Part shown: one piece after another, positions 40,883-49,508 of the stretch
How positions within the stretch are numbered: the stretch's first letter is position 1
Layout of the letters: each line of letters opens with the position of its first letter
Assembly (NCBI GenBank): GCA_946413265.1
Contig: CAMKJU010000015.1
Span: 1-56,067, forward strand
Direction of reading: 5' to 3'
Source of the DNA: an uncultured Lentisphaerota bacterium
GTDB taxonomy: Bacteria; Verrucomicrobiota; Kiritimatiellia; RFP12; UBA1067
Length of the DNA stretch: 56,067 nt
The notes under the pieces: model-generated
Databases searched by the model: none
Told to the model about the DNA's origin: nothing
The model's input: only the letters and a program-made list of their open reading frames with translations
Translations under genes and position numbers: made by a program

Positions 40883-42948
40883 GACTTTCTAACGTGGAAT
40901 ACGCGGTCGTGTACGTCGACCCGTCGAAAAGCTCGTCGGGAGACGGAACCACGCCAGCGAAGGCACTCAAGTCCCTGCCGGCCTCGGCTGCGGACTTCCA
41001 GAACAACACGTGCTACCTTATCCGCCGGACGGCGGAGACTGCGGCCTGCACGATACCCAACGGGACCAACTACGACATCGAGAACCTCGCCATCATGGGA
41101 ATGCCCCTCGCGTCCGACGCGATGTGGGAACTCGTCCCTGCGGCGGCGCGGACGGCTTGGGGCGGCGACTCGGCGCAGTACGCGAACGTGCAGTCGACCG
41201 TGGCGAGCGGATCGTTCCAGCTTCCGTATGCGCAGCAGTTCCTGCTGCACCGCGTGTACCTCTTCCGGGACAACATCAACGCCGACAACTACATCCTCAA
41301 GTTCAACAACTCGTCGGACTACATCGGGTGCTTCTCGTTCGCCCACTGCAAGTTCGGGTCCAAGGGGATAAATCTCGACTCGGCCTCCTACACGGGCGAA
41401 CTGACGGCGAGCCGGTGCAAGTCATACGTGTACATCTACTACGCGAGGATGGTGGACATCAGCGACTGCACGATCAACCACGCGGTGACAGGCAGCTCGT
41501 CGAACGCACACGGCATCTACGTGAACTGGTCGGACGTGATGAACGTGCAGGACGTGCGGGTGTACTCGGCGGCGTGGACGGACTACGGGCAGTACTATCC
41601 GCTCTACCTCGCCTATCAGTACGCGAAGGGAGTGGAGTGCAACATCACGAACGTGACGCAGACGGTACGCCTCAACGGATCGGCGAGCCACGTGCCGCTC
41701 CTCATGTACGCGCAGGGCTACATCTCGATGAAGATACGGAACGTGAAGATCGTGACGGGAACTCCGCTGTCCTCGACAAGACCCTCGTCGTACCAGATCG
41801 ACTACCCGGTCATCTACTTCGGGAACGTGTACGAGATGAACGCGGATGGCATCGACGTGACGCTCTCCGACTGCTGGAACTGCAAGGCGGCGGTCTTGAA
41901 CATGAACCGGTGCTACTCCGGCACCTACGTTCCGGGCGTGTCGAAGCCGATCAAGAACGTGTCGGTGAAGCTCGCGGAGACGGCGGGCATCGGAAGCCCG
42001 ATCACCTACGCGAACGCGGCGCAGACGGGAGAGAGCTACGCGGCGGTTGTGATGTCGTTCTCGAGCTACGACGCGTCGCTGTACGCGAAGGTGCCGTGTG
42101 TCGATTCGATCACGGTCAAGTGCTACCGTGGAAAGGCGTTCTACGGCGAGAACCTGCGCATCACGGACGCGACGTTCGAGGGGAATGTGGTTCTGCGCCA
42201 GTGCGTGGCGGACATCACGTCGATCAAGACGTGGTTCCCCGGCAAGGCGATCTTCGTCTCCGACGCGACACACGCCCGCGTGAGGCTGCTTGAGTGCAAC
42301 ACGGCGAACCCGACCTACCCGTACAACGAGGACCCGGCGGTCGCCTCGACCTACTCGGACAACGGGAGCGTCTTCGTGGACGAGTCGAACACGTCGCTCC
42401 ATCCGATGGCGGCGACATCCTCGCGGGCGAGCCACATCTACCAGGGGATCGGATGCAACAACGAGGGCGCGGACGGACACTTCGCATTCCGCTGCGCGAA
42501 CGGCATCTGCGACACGTGGAGCGTACACAGGACAGGTGGCGGCGCGTCCGCGCTGAAACTCTCGAACAACGTCTGCTCCGGAGCGGAGACGATGGTCTTG
42601 GGGCGGCGACCGTTCAACGGGATGCAGCTCCTTCCGACCTCGACGGGGCGGCACATCCTCAAGGCGTACATCGCGCTCAAGGGCTACGCGAAGCCGGCGG
42701 AACTGTACAGGCACTTCTTCATCTCCGCGCAGGTCGGCGAGCGGACGTACTACTCGACCCTGCACGGGCGGTGGGCGGATGACACGACAAGCACGTGGGT
42801 GAACGACAGCGACCTCGTGCAGAAGGTTCTGGAAATGCCCATCGACATCCCGGACACTTCGCCCGTGGACGTGCGCGTGTACTTCTCGTGGTATTCTGCG
42901 GGCGGTTTCGTGTATCTCGACCCGGACATCAAACTCATGGGGGCGTAA
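40879..42948 (+). CDS. Right-handed beta-helix tail spike, 689 aa
   Basis: Starts with 'VYVDPSKSSSGDGTTPAKAL', the usual opening of pectate-lyase-like beta-helix proteins, and continues as many about 20-25 residue rungs rich in Asn, Ser and Tyr (about 30-480). The C-terminal 150 residues are a jelly-roll-like carbohydrate-binding region ('KAYIALKGYAKPAELYRHFF', 'VDVRVYFSWYSAGG'). Likely receptor binding or glycan degrading; I see no certain catalytic residues. Confidence 0.75.
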   Translation: MRLSNVEYAVVYVDPSKSSSGDGTTPAKALKSLPASAADFQNNTCYLIRRTAETAACTIPNGTNYDIENLAIMGMPLASDAMWELVPAAARTAWGGDSAQYANVQSTVASGSFQLPYAQQFLLHRVYLFRDNINADNYILKFNNSSDYIGCFSFAHCKFGSKGINLDSASYTGELTASRCKSYVYIYYARMVDISDCTINHAVTGSSSNAHGIYVNWSDVMNVQDVRVYSAAWTDYGQYYPLYLAYQYAKGVECNITNVTQTVRLNGSASHVPLLMYAQGYISMKIRNVKIVTGTPLSSTRPSSYQIDYPVIYFGNVYEMNADGIDVTLSDCWNCKAAVLNMNRCYSGTYVPGVSKPIKNVSVKLAETAGIGSPITYANAAQTGESYAAVVMSFSSYDASLYAKVPCVDSITVKCYRGKAFYGENLRITDATFEGNVVLRQCVADITSIKTWFPGKAIFVSDATHARVRLLECNTANPTYPYNEDPAVASTYSDNGSVFVDESNTSLHPMAATSSRASHIYQGIGCNNEGADGHFAFRCANGICDTWSVHRTGGGASALKLSNNVCSGAETMVLGRRPFNGMQLLPTSTGRHILKAYIALKGYAKPAELYRHFFISAQVGERTYYSTLHGRWADDTTSTWVNDSDLVQKVLEMPIDIPDTSPVDVRVYFSWYSAGGFVYLDPDIKLMGA

Positions 42949-42950
42949 AG

Positions 42951-43979
42951 ATGACGGCGGCAAGATGTCAGATGATGGGATGCCGCCCGCGAGTGAACGA
43001 TACCGTGTTCGACTTTGTCATCGCGGACTACGAGATCGCGGGCGGCTACTGCCAGATTCAGATGCGGGCGACGCGGCGCGACGGGTGCGCGTCGTTCACC
43101 GTCGATTGGGGCGACGGCACGGTGGTGGAGCAGTCGGACTACGTGGTGTGGCACAACTACACCAGGCCCGGATGTTTCACGGTGAGGATCGGGAAGGACG
43201 TCAAGTGGTGGCGGCTCTGGGAGTGCTGCACGGTCACCTCCGACAACCGCATCCTCATATCGCGTCCGGCGATACACCCGAAGTGCTGGAGCGACTGGCT
43301 TGAGTCGTGCGAAGGGACGTACTGCGGCTGGAACAACTCCGATCACGGCGGTGTCCAGGGACGCATCATCCCGTGGGGGCGGTCGATCAGCAGCACGTTC
43401 TGCTGCTACCAGTGCTGCTTCAATGTCACGGGCGGATTTCCGACTTGGACACCGATGATAACCGATGCGACGGGGACGTTCGACCGCTGCACGGGACTTG
43501 CGGGGCGCGTTCCGAAGTGGGGCAGGAACATCACGAAGCTGGCGCAATGCTTCTGCGACTGCCCCGGTGCGCGTGGGAGGTTCCTGCCTTGGCCGGAGCG
43601 ATGCACTGACTTCGCGTCGTGCTTCAAGAACGCGACGGGGATGCGCGGCGAAATCCCCGCGTGGCCGGAGTGCGCAGAGTCGCTCGACTCCGCGTTCGAG
43701 GGATGCACCGGCGCGACGGGAATCATCCCGAAGTGGCCGGAGGCGGTCAAGTCGGTGAACTACTGCTACAAGGACTGCGCAGGGCTGACGGGCGCGTGGA
43801 CGGACGATCCCGCGCTCCTCATGCCGGAGGAGAAGCTCCGCAACTCGCCGACATCGGACTACTACCGCTGCTACGACGTGGTGACGGGGTGCGCGGACGC
43901 GGTGCGCGGCCTCTTCTGGGACAGGAACTGGGGCGGGACGATCCCGCGCCCTGAAACAGCATTGGAGATGAAAACATGA
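42951..43979 (+). CDS. Cys-rich adhesin with PKD-like and BspA-type repeats, 342 aa
   Basis: The N-terminal domain contains 'FTVDWGDGTVVEQ', a PKD-like signature (about residues 45-57). From about 150 to 290 there are five to six about 27-residue repeats with 'FDRCTGLAGRVPKWGRNITK'-type sequence, close to the BspA/DUF285 leucine-rich family of bacterial surface adhesins but with very many Cys and Trp. Such repeats on phage fibres bind host surfaces. It overlaps the next gene by ATGA. Confidence 0.7.
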   Translation: MTAARCQMMGCRPRVNDTVFDFVIADYEIAGGYCQIQMRATRRDGCASFTVDWGDGTVVEQSDYVVWHNYTRPGCFTVRIGKDVKWWRLWECCTVTSDNRILISRPAIHPKCWSDWLESCEGTYCGWNNSDHGGVQGRIIPWGRSISSTFCCYQCCFNVTGGFPTWTPMITDATGTFDRCTGLAGRVPKWGRNITKLAQCFCDCPGARGRFLPWPERCTDFASCFKNATGMRGEIPAWPECAESLDSAFEGCTGATGIIPKWPEAVKSVNYCYKDCAGLTGAWTDDPALLMPEEKLRNSPTSDYYRCYDVVTGCADAVRGLFWDRNWGGTIPRPETALEMKT

Positions 43980-44380
43980 AAGTGATCGTTTTCGATCAGT
44001 GGGACAAGCTCGTCTCACTGGTCAAGGGAATGGCGGCGGGCGCGGCTGCCGCCAAGACGCAGTACGGCATCGCCCGCACGGTTCCGAAGGACGGCATCGC
44101 CCGCCTCGTCGACAGGGCGGCGAACAACCTCGCCGTCGAGGGCGGCACGACAACGGTCGTGATGCCCGACATGGTGCCGGGCAAGGCGCGTGACTTTATG
44201 CTCCGAGTGACCGCCAGCGGAGACAACGAGATCGTGTTCAGCGGCGCGGAGGCGTTCGAGGGAGAGGAAGGGTCACTCGAACCTCCGGGCGACGGCGAGA
44301 CGGTCGTGTACTTCTTCACCGAGACTGCGGCCGACGTGCTGCTCGTCGCCCGCAAGGTCGTGGAGAGACTTGAAACCTAA
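43976..44380 (+). CDS. Small virion-associated protein, 134 aa
   Basis: Unrecognised. The segment 'DGIARLVDRAANNLAVEGGT' to 'DFMLRVTASGDNEIVFSGAE' has the same layout as the first domain of the protein at 44658-45680 ('DGVVTLTDRAVTKVDVAADG', 'DFFVRLVITADEIPEVTF'), so the two share a small beta-sandwich domain of about 100 residues. Probably a fibre accessory. Confidence 0.55.
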   Translation: MKVIVFDQWDKLVSLVKGMAAGAAAAKTQYGIARTVPKDGIARLVDRAANNLAVEGGTTTVVMPDMVPGKARDFMLRVTASGDNEIVFSGAEAFEGEEGSLEPPGDGETVVYFFTETAADVLLVARKVVERLET

Positions 44381-44392
44381 AGGAGAGAAACC

Positions 44393-44656
44393 ATGCAAAT
44401 AGACTGCTACGGATTCGAGGCGACGAGCCAGTTCTTCAAGCGAAAGGAGCTGGACGCACACCTCATGAAACGGATCGACGGCATCCTGTACGTCTGCTTC
44501 GGCAACGACGCGGAACGTCCGATCCACCGGCTCGACAAAGACGAGCACGGATGCGTCCGCCTCATGTGGGCGTATGGAAAGTGGGAGGATGCGGAATCGC
44601 TCCGCTACATCCCGATCAACGACACGATGGAAATCAAGGACCCGGAGGAGAAGTAA
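44393..44656 (+). CDS. Small hypothetical protein, 87 aa
   Basis: Unrecognised. Compact charged protein with 'ILYVCFGNDAERPIHRLD' and 'WAYGKWEDAESLRYIPIND'; no signal or membrane segment. A good ribosome binding site (AAAGGAGAGAAACC) and its setting in the fibre operon support it as real. Confidence 0.55.
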   Translation: MQIDCYGFEATSQFFKRKELDAHLMKRIDGILYVCFGNDAERPIHRLDKDEHGCVRLMWAYGKWEDAESLRYIPINDTMEIKDPEEK

Positions 44657-44657
44657 G

Positions 44658-45680
44658 ATGGACGTTCTGTACATTCCGCAGCTCGACGAAGCGGGCGCGG
44701 GCGGCGAGGGCGACGGCGGCGGCGTGGCCGCGAGGTATCGCATCCTCAAGCGAGTGCCGGAGGATGGCGTGGTGACGCTCACAGACCGCGCCGTGACGAA
44801 GGTGGACGTTGCGGCGGACGGCGGATCGCTGAAACTCGTCGTGCCGCCGGAGGCGAAAGGATCGGCGAGGGACTTCTTCGTGAGGCTTGTCATCACCGCC
44901 GACGAGATCCCGGAGGTGACGTTCGCCGCCCCGGCGGGCGAGACCATCTCCTTCGAGGACGTGGACGATGACGTGTTCAAGTGCGAGACCGGCGTGAACG
45001 TCTTTGCCTTCACCGAGCTCGACAACGGCATCTTCATCGTGAACCGCAAGATGGTGGACATCGACATCGAGGTTGAGTTCGACGCCTGCGGCGGGACGCT
45101 CGACAAGACGAAGTACACGTTCAAACTCGGCGCGGAGTATTCCACGCTCCCCAAGCCGACGATGGCGGGCTACTCGTTTCTGGGCTGGTTCACGGCTGCG
45201 GAGGATGGCGTGAAGGTCGAGGCGACAGACCGGTGCAAGACGGGCGTGACGAACCTCTACGCGCATTGGGAGGTGTACGTCGATCCGTTCATGGACGCGA
45301 TTTGCGCCGCGAAGAACCTCACGTTCTTCTCCGAGGGCGAAAGCCCGTGGTTCGTGGACGGCGACGGCTCAGCGCGTTCCGGCGCAATCGGCGATGGCGG
45401 CGCGACCACGCTCTCCACGACCGTGCAGGGCAAGGGAACGCTCGCGTTCCGCTGGCGCACGTCAAGCGAGTGGGACTACGACTGGCTGCGCATCCGCGTG
45501 GACGGGAACGAGGTCGCAAGCATCAGCGGAATCAGGGACTGGGAGAACTTCTCGCACACCATCGACACGCAAGGTTCGCACACGGTCGAGTGGCGATACG
45601 ACAAGGACGGCAGCGTGTCCGACGGCGATGACTGCGGCTGGATCGACGATGTCGTGTGGGCACCGGAAGGAGGCGCGTGA
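44658..45680 (+). CDS. Fibre/adhesin with InlB-type repeat, 340 aa
   Basis: The first 130 residues are a beta domain shared with the protein at 43976-44380. Residues about 135-205 match the InlB B-repeat (Flg_new) fold ('EVEFDACGGTLDKTKYTFKL', 'PTMAGYSFLGWFTAAEDG', 'VTNLYAHWE'). The C-terminal about 110 residues resemble a lectin-like/MAM-like jelly roll ('LAFRWRTSSEWDYDWLRIRV', 'DDCGWIDDVVW'). Such modules are typical of bacterial surface proteins and suggest host-cell or mucin binding. ATG 44658 follows TAAG after the previous stop. Confidence 0.7.
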   Translation: MDVLYIPQLDEAGAGGEGDGGGVAARYRILKRVPEDGVVTLTDRAVTKVDVAADGGSLKLVVPPEAKGSARDFFVRLVITADEIPEVTFAAPAGETISFEDVDDDVFKCETGVNVFAFTELDNGIFIVNRKMVDIDIEVEFDACGGTLDKTKYTFKLGAEYSTLPKPTMAGYSFLGWFTAAEDGVKVEATDRCKTGVTNLYAHWEVYVDPFMDAICAAKNLTFFSEGESPWFVDGDGSARSGAIGDGGATTLSTTVQGKGTLAFRWRTSSEWDYDWLRIRVDGNEVASISGIRDWENFSHTIDTQGSHTVEWRYDKDGSVSDGDDCGWIDDVVWAPEGGA

Positions 45681-46489
45681 TGCAGATCGCGTCAAGGCGG
45701 ATCGTTTGGAACGAGGGCGGACGCGGAACGGTGGTCGAGGTCGAAATGACCCCGGCCACCGGGCTGTACATCCGTTTTCTCGTGCGGACGGTGAATCAAG
45801 ACCCGTTCGCCGTGTCGTGGGGCGACGGCACAAGTGCCGACGTTGCGTACAGGACTGGCGACATCTACATCGACCACACGTTCGCCCGCCACGGGCGATA
45901 CAAGATTCGGTTCGATCATGTCAGTGGCATCGGCTTCCGTCCGCTCGACGGCATGGCGCAGTTCAGCTACGATGCCGCGCCGATCTCAATCGTGGACTAC
46001 TCAAACCTACTTGACGGAGTGCCGTCCGGCGCGTTCAAGCGGGCCGTGAACCTTGAGAGGTTCATCGCCCCCAACGCGAAGTGGATAGGGCAGAGGCCGT
46101 TCGCCTACTGTGCGAAACTCAAGGAGGTGAAACTCGGCGAGGTGGTGATCCACTACGACGGCTCGTTCCAATACTGCACGGAACTGGAGAAGTTCGAGAC
46201 CATATCGACCGGTCAATGCTGGAGCTACGTGTGGGAGGGATGCACCAAGCTGCGGGAACTGCGTCTCGGCTCGGTCTATCAGTTTGCGACGCGGGATTTC
46301 AGCAACACGCCGAATCTGATGGACATCTGGATCGGCGACAAGACGGTCGAGCAGATCAAGCAGGTTGCGCCGACCGGAAACATCGTCGCGGGCTACGGGG
46401 CGAAGTTCCCGTGGAACGCAAACGCATCGTGCCGCTTCCACGGCACAAACGGAATCGTCCTCGGAGACGGGACGGTCATTCACGAATAA
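45680..46489 (+). CDS. Adhesin with PKD-like and BspA-type leucine-rich domains, 269 aa
   Basis: Residues 1-80 contain 'FAVSWGDGTSADVAYRTGDI' and 'DHTFARHGRYKIRF', a PKD-like fold as in the protein at 42951. Residues about 115-220 have BspA/LRR_5 repeats ('NLERFIAPNAKWIGQRPFAY', 'CTKLRELRLGSVYQF'). The end ('FPWNANASCRFHGTNGIVLG') matches the tail of some such proteins. It starts one base into the previous stop (TGATG). Confidence 0.7.
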   Translation: MQIASRRIVWNEGGRGTVVEVEMTPATGLYIRFLVRTVNQDPFAVSWGDGTSADVAYRTGDIYIDHTFARHGRYKIRFDHVSGIGFRPLDGMAQFSYDAAPISIVDYSNLLDGVPSGAFKRAVNLERFIAPNAKWIGQRPFAYCAKLKEVKLGEVVIHYDGSFQYCTELEKFETISTGQCWSYVWEGCTKLRELRLGSVYQFATRDFSNTPNLMDIWIGDKTVEQIKQVAPTGNIVAGYGAKFPWNANASCRFHGTNGIVLGDGTVIHE

Positions 46490-46504
46490 ACAGAAAGGTC
46501 AGAA

Positions 46505-46987
46505 ATGAACACGAAGTACGGACGGCTGGTGAACGGCCGGATCGAGTACGCCCCCAACGCCCTGGAGACGGAGGACGGCGTGAAGATGAACCCCACCAAG
46601 GCGAGCTACCTCGCGGCGGGGTGGAAGAAGATCGTGGACGTGAAGCCCACTGTCGAGCCGGGATACCGCGTGGAGGTGTCCGGCTGGCTCGAGGGCGCGG
46701 ACACGCTCACGTGCGTGTACAAGGTCGTGGCGGGCGAAACGCCCACCGGCGGAGTGCGCGTCTTCTCGAAGCTGAAGCTCGTCGCCGCCTTGAAGGAGGC
46801 CGACAAGTGGGTGCTTGTGAAGACGTGGATCGAGGAGCGCGGATTCTACGACTTCTACGTCGCCGCGCAGAACTTCCGCGAGGACAACCCGCTCTTCACG
46901 GAGGCACTCGCCGCCATCAAGGGTTACGCCCGCATGACGGACGAGCAGGCCGAGGCGATACTCTCCAAGTGCATCTACGAGGAGTGA
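46505..46987 (+). CDS. Phage protein of unknown function, 160 aa
   Basis: Starts 'MNTKYGRLVNGRIEYAPNAL', a pattern often found in fibre-end or chaperone genes of gut phages ('KYG.l.dG.i.yAP..l'). The second half is helical ('LVAALKEADKWVLVKTWIEE', 'MTDEQAEAILSKC'). It lies right after the adhesin genes, so a tail fibre assembly role is plausible. Confidence 0.6.
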   Translation: MNTKYGRLVNGRIEYAPNALETEDGVKMNPTKASYLAAGWKKIVDVKPTVEPGYRVEVSGWLEGADTLTCVYKVVAGETPTGGVRVFSKLKLVAALKEADKWVLVKTWIEERGFYDFYVAAQNFREDNPLFTEALAAIKGYARMTDEQAEAILSKCIYEE

Positions 46988-46992
46988 CGGCG

Positions 46993-47418
46993 ATGGCGGA
47001 CATCGATGAGATCAATCGGCTCAAGCGTCTCTGCGAGGAGTACGGCCTTGAGGGACGCGAAATCCTCGCCAAGCACACGGACGAGGAGCTTGCGCGGCTG
47101 TTCAACGGCATCGGGCCGGAGGCGTTTCCCGGATGGCTTCGCGTCGTCCTGGATTCGCTCCACCCCTCGCTCGCGCCGGTCGCGTTCATCCACGACGTGG
47201 AGTGGAGCGAGTCGGACGGGACGCGGGAGACGTTCGCGGAGAGCAACGCCCGCTTCCGCCGGAACGGAATCAAGGTAGCCTGCGCCGCCTTCAAGTGGTG
47301 GAGGCCGCGTCGGTACAAGGTCATGTGGGATGCGGTGAAGTTCGCCCGCATCTGCCAGCGTTTCGGATGGGCGGCGTGGTACGCCCCGTTCGAGGCGAGG
47401 GAAGGAGGCACGGCATGA
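46993..47418 (+). CDS. Phage protein of unknown function, 141 aa
   Basis: A small mixed protein with a strongly patterned centre ('GPEAFPGWLRVVLDSLHPSL', then 'PVAFIHDVEWSESDG'), ending in a basic, Trp-rich helix. The His-Asp/Asp-Glu pairs in the centre could bind metal, so an enzyme (for instance lysis-related) is possible but unproven. ATGA overlap with the lipoprotein gene that follows. Confidence 0.6.
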   Translation: MADIDEINRLKRLCEEYGLEGREILAKHTDEELARLFNGIGPEAFPGWLRVVLDSLHPSLAPVAFIHDVEWSESDGTRETFAESNARFRRNGIKVACAAFKWWRPRRYKVMWDAVKFARICQRFGWAAWYAPFEAREGGTA

Positions 47419-47630
47419 GGTGGCTTGCCATTTGCGTCGGCGTTCTCGCCGCCGCCCTCTGCGGATGCGCGGCGCAACGGGTCGAGACGAGGGAGTGGTA
47501 CGAGCCCACGCCCACGACGATGCAGACGCGCAAGGACGGACAGCGCATCGGTGCGCTCAAGTCCGAGACAATCAAATCCGGCCAGCCCGACTGGTCGGGC
47601 AACAAGACATTCTCCCTCTTCTCATGGTGA
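47415..47630 (+). CDS. Small lipoprotein, 71 aa
   Basis: Signal peptide with a lipobox ('LAAALCGCAAQ', Cys at residue 18), then a short polar mature part. Its size and place at the end of the late operon resemble Rz1-type outer-membrane spanin lipoproteins, but no Rz partner is evident. Confidence 0.65.
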   Translation: MRWLAICVGVLAAALCGCAAQRVETREWYEPTPTTMQTRKDGQRIGALKSETIKSGQPDWSGNKTFSLFSW

Positions 47631-47664
47631 GGAGAGGGAATCATCAAAACGAAAGGACACACCA

Positions 47665-48105
47665 ATGAACGGAAAGGTCAACACGCCTCGCACCGTGTGC
47701 AAGGCAATCATCGCCGTGGCAATCGCGGCAATCGCAGTAGCGGCCATCATCGGCTGCTCGTCTCTCGGCGGAGGTTCGCGCAGGCAGAACATCGCCACGG
47801 TCATCCAGACCGCCTACGACCTCGGCGGACGCGAGGCGGTCTCAAACAAGATCGAGTCGCTTGTCGCGGAGGGAAAACTGACCCCCTCGCAGGCGGTTCG
47901 CCTCCACGCGCTCGCCCAGCTCGCCTACGAGGGAATCATGGACGATCTCGCCGGCGGAGGTGCGGCCACGAACGCGGTTCCTGCGTCCGCCTCCCAAGGT
48001 GGATGCACCGACTGCTCTCTCCCCGATGCCAGCGGCGGCTGCGGGAGCGACAGCAACGAGGATGCGAACTGCGGCACGTGCGATGCCTGCAAGGTCGCAA
48101 AATAA
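47665..48105 (+). CDS. Cys-rich lipoprotein, 146 aa
   Basis: An N-terminal hydrophobic helix ends in a lipobox ('AAIIGCSSL', Cys at about residue 31). A helical middle ('NIATVIQTAYDLGGREAVSN', 'LTPSQAVRLHALAQLAYEGI') is followed by a Cys/Gly/Ser-rich tail with 'GGCTDCSLP' and 'CGTCDACKVAK'. Last gene of the late operon, with a strong terminator after it. May act in lysis or as a surface-exclusion lipoprotein. Confidence 0.65.
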   Translation: MNGKVNTPRTVCKAIIAVAIAAIAVAAIIGCSSLGGGSRRQNIATVIQTAYDLGGREAVSNKIESLVAEGKLTPSQAVRLHALAQLAYEGIMDDLAGGGAATNAVPASASQGGCTDCSLPDASGGCGSDSNEDANCGTCDACKVAK

Positions 48106-48111
48106 CGAAAG

Positions 48112-48152
48112 GCGGTCACGTCGTTTCTTCGGAACGGCGTGACCGCTTTTTT
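48112..48152 (+). terminator. Terminator of the late operon
   Basis: GCGGTCACG/CGTGACCGC stem extended by imperfect inner pairing, followed by TTTTTTG. Confidence 0.85.
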
Positions 48153-48183
48153 GTTTTCGGCGGACATTTCCAAGACCTCGCGG

Positions 48184-48247
48184 GGCCGCGAATCGAGTCC
48201 CTATCCCATCGTCCGATAATATGCCGTAAATCTGCAACCGAAGTCAA
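48184..48247 (-). promoter_or_regulatory. Leftward promoter and conserved transcribed element, copy 1
   Basis: The 46 bp at 48184-48229 recur exactly, inverted, at 52943-52988 and nearly so at 49567-49610. On the minus strand TTGACT and CATATT (18-bp spacing) plus TTACGG just before the -10 match the promoter type used by the early genes. The conserved part then covers about the first 35 transcribed bases (ATCGGACGATGGGATAGGGA onward). There is no ORF, so it may start a small RNA ending at the terminator 48152-48112. Confidence 0.45.
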
Positions 48248-48291
48248 CGGGGATAAGTAATAATTTTGCATGAAAAAAATATGAAAAATTA

Positions 48292-48371
48292 TCAAAATAC
48301 CCACTGGCTATTCGTCACGGATTACGGCATCATATGGGCAGAAAAACAAAGCGGGGGTAGGCCTCGCAGAA
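48292..48371 (+). promoter_or_regulatory. Early-type promoter block 1
   Basis: TGGCTA (48305-48310), 17 bp ending TTACGG, then CATCAT (48328-48333), followed by the conserved leader ATGGGCAGAAAAACAA and a small hairpin (GCGGGG/CCTCGC). Blocks 2 and 3 at 49650 and 51297 are near identical over about 75 bp. Drives the unit starting at 48385. Confidence 0.65.
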
Positions 48372-48384
48372 AGGAAAAAAACAA

Positions 48385-48627
48385 ATGACGAAGACGATGA
48401 GAACGGTGAAGGTCAAGGCGGGGCAGGAAAAGCTCCGCGAGAGGATCAAGGATGCGCTCGCGCAGAAAGGCGCGAGGGCGCACATCCTCATCAACAAGCT
48501 CGCCGCCGACAACAAGGCGGTGGTTTGGAGGTACGCGGAACTCGACGCGATTGCGCTTGAGCTCCGGCACCTTGCCTTCCAGATTCGCGTCCTCAAGAAC
48601 GCAAAGACGGCAACCGAAGAAGCGTAA
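48385..48627 (+). CDS. Small basic protein, 80 aa
   Basis: Unrecognised. Helical and basic ('VKVKAGQEKLRERIKDALAQ', 'ALELRHLAFQIRVLKNA'), with no membrane segment. First gene after promoter block 1, with GAAAGGAAAAAAACAA upstream. Composition would suit nucleic-acid binding. Confidence 0.6.
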   Translation: MTKTMRTVKVKAGQEKLRERIKDALAQKGARAHILINKLAADNKAVVWRYAELDAIALELRHLAFQIRVLKNAKTATEEA

Positions 48628-48634
48628 CCCCAAC

Positions 48635-48660
48635 GCCCGCCCTCCGGGTGGAGGGCGGGC
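48635..48660 (+). terminator. Intergenic hairpin
   Basis: Perfect 11-bp stem GCCCGCCCTCC/GGAGGGCGGGC, GGGT loop, no U-tract. One of a series of hairpins separating each early gene. Confidence 0.65.
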
Positions 48661-48692
48661 ATTCTGAAAAACCCGAAAGAAAGGAAAAGAAG

Positions 48693-48911
48693 ATGAGCAA
48701 CGAGAAGAAACCGCTGACCGACGAGACGGTCGAGTTTGAACCGACCGGCCCCACAGGGAATGCCTATTGGATCTTGGGCATGACCACCCGCGCCCTCAAG
48801 CGGAGCGGCCACGCCGACCAGGTCGAAGAGTACAACCGCCGTGCCACCTCCGGCAACTACGACAATCTCCTCGCGGTGACGCGTGAGTACGTGAACCTCG
48901 TCGAGGTCTAA
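48693..48911 (+). CDS. Small hypothetical protein, 72 aa
   Basis: Unrecognised. The pattern 'TGPTGNAYWILGMTTRALKR' followed by 'NYDNLLAVTREYVNLVE' recalls small phage-encoded host-takeover proteins but gives no function. ATG 48693 follows AAAGAAAGGAAAAGAAG. Confidence 0.6.
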   Translation: MSNEKKPLTDETVEFEPTGPTGNAYWILGMTTRALKRSGHADQVEEYNRRATSGNYDNLLAVTREYVNLVEV

Positions 48912-48919
48912 CCCAACCC

Positions 48920-48951
48920 GCCTCGCCGCAGACGGTTTACTGCGGCGAGGC
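48920..48951 (+). terminator. Intergenic hairpin
   Basis: Perfect 12-bp stem GCCTCGCCGCAG/CTGCGGCGAGGC with an ACGGTTTA loop; no U-tract. Confidence 0.65.
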
Positions 48952-49003
48952 AAAGTGATAAACTATGCGGCTGGAGATTTCCGGCCGAGAAAGGAAAACG
49001 AAA

Positions 49004-49474
49004 ATGAAGGCAGACATCCAAACCCTCAAGATGGCGATCAAGCACCTTCCGCCGATTGCGCGGAAGCGGGCGGAGCGCGACCTCGGCATCGCGCAGCCGG
49101 AAAACGAATACCGCGTGTTCGTGTACGGAACGCTCCTCTCAAACGAATGCAACTGCGGACGGGCGCGTGGCGCGAGACGGATTCCCGCATGGACTACGGG
49201 AACCATCTACGACACGGGATTCGGATTCCCCGCGTTCGTCAAGGACGGCGAGACGCGCATCGAAGGTGAACTGCTCATCGTCAACAGCGAGGCGTTCTCG
49301 TCGATGGACAGGCTCGAGGGCTATCCGCGTTTCTATCGCCGCGAGGAGATCGACGTGTTCACCGCGCACGGACGTTCCCGCGCATGGGTGTACATCATGA
49401 ACCGACTCCCCGCCGAGGCGAAGGTCATTCACTCCGGCGACTGGCGGAAGTACCGCAGAGGCGGTCAAGCGTGA
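49004..49474 (+). CDS. Gamma-glutamylcyclotransferase-like (AIG2/GGCT) protein, 156 aa
   Basis: The GGCT fold is shown by 'YRVFVYGTLLSNECNCGRA' (about residues 36-54) and the later 'EGELLIVNSEAFSSMDRLEG' (about 86-105), where an acidic residue acts as the catalytic base in the family. Such enzymes cleave gamma-glutamyl amide bonds by cyclisation. A second GGCT (52353) sits beside an amidoligase, so both may trim or regulate gamma-glutamyl-type conjugates. An N-terminal helical extension of about 35 residues is unusual. ATG 49004 has AAAGGAAAACGAAA upstream. Confidence 0.8.
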   Translation: MKADIQTLKMAIKHLPPIARKRAERDLGIAQPENEYRVFVYGTLLSNECNCGRARGARRIPAWTTGTIYDTGFGFPAFVKDGETRIEGELLIVNSEAFSSMDRLEGYPRFYRREEIDVFTAHGRSRAWVYIMNRLPAEAKVIHSGDWRKYRRGGQA

Positions 49475-49508
49475 CGTGACGCGCTGAAACGCGCAGACGC
49501 GCCTCAAG

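Noticed and set aside
46081..47418. Long 445-aa ORF covering the adhesin end
   Set aside because: Its N-terminal 300 residues are a shadow frame of the genes at 45680 and 46505; the real start is ATG 46993.
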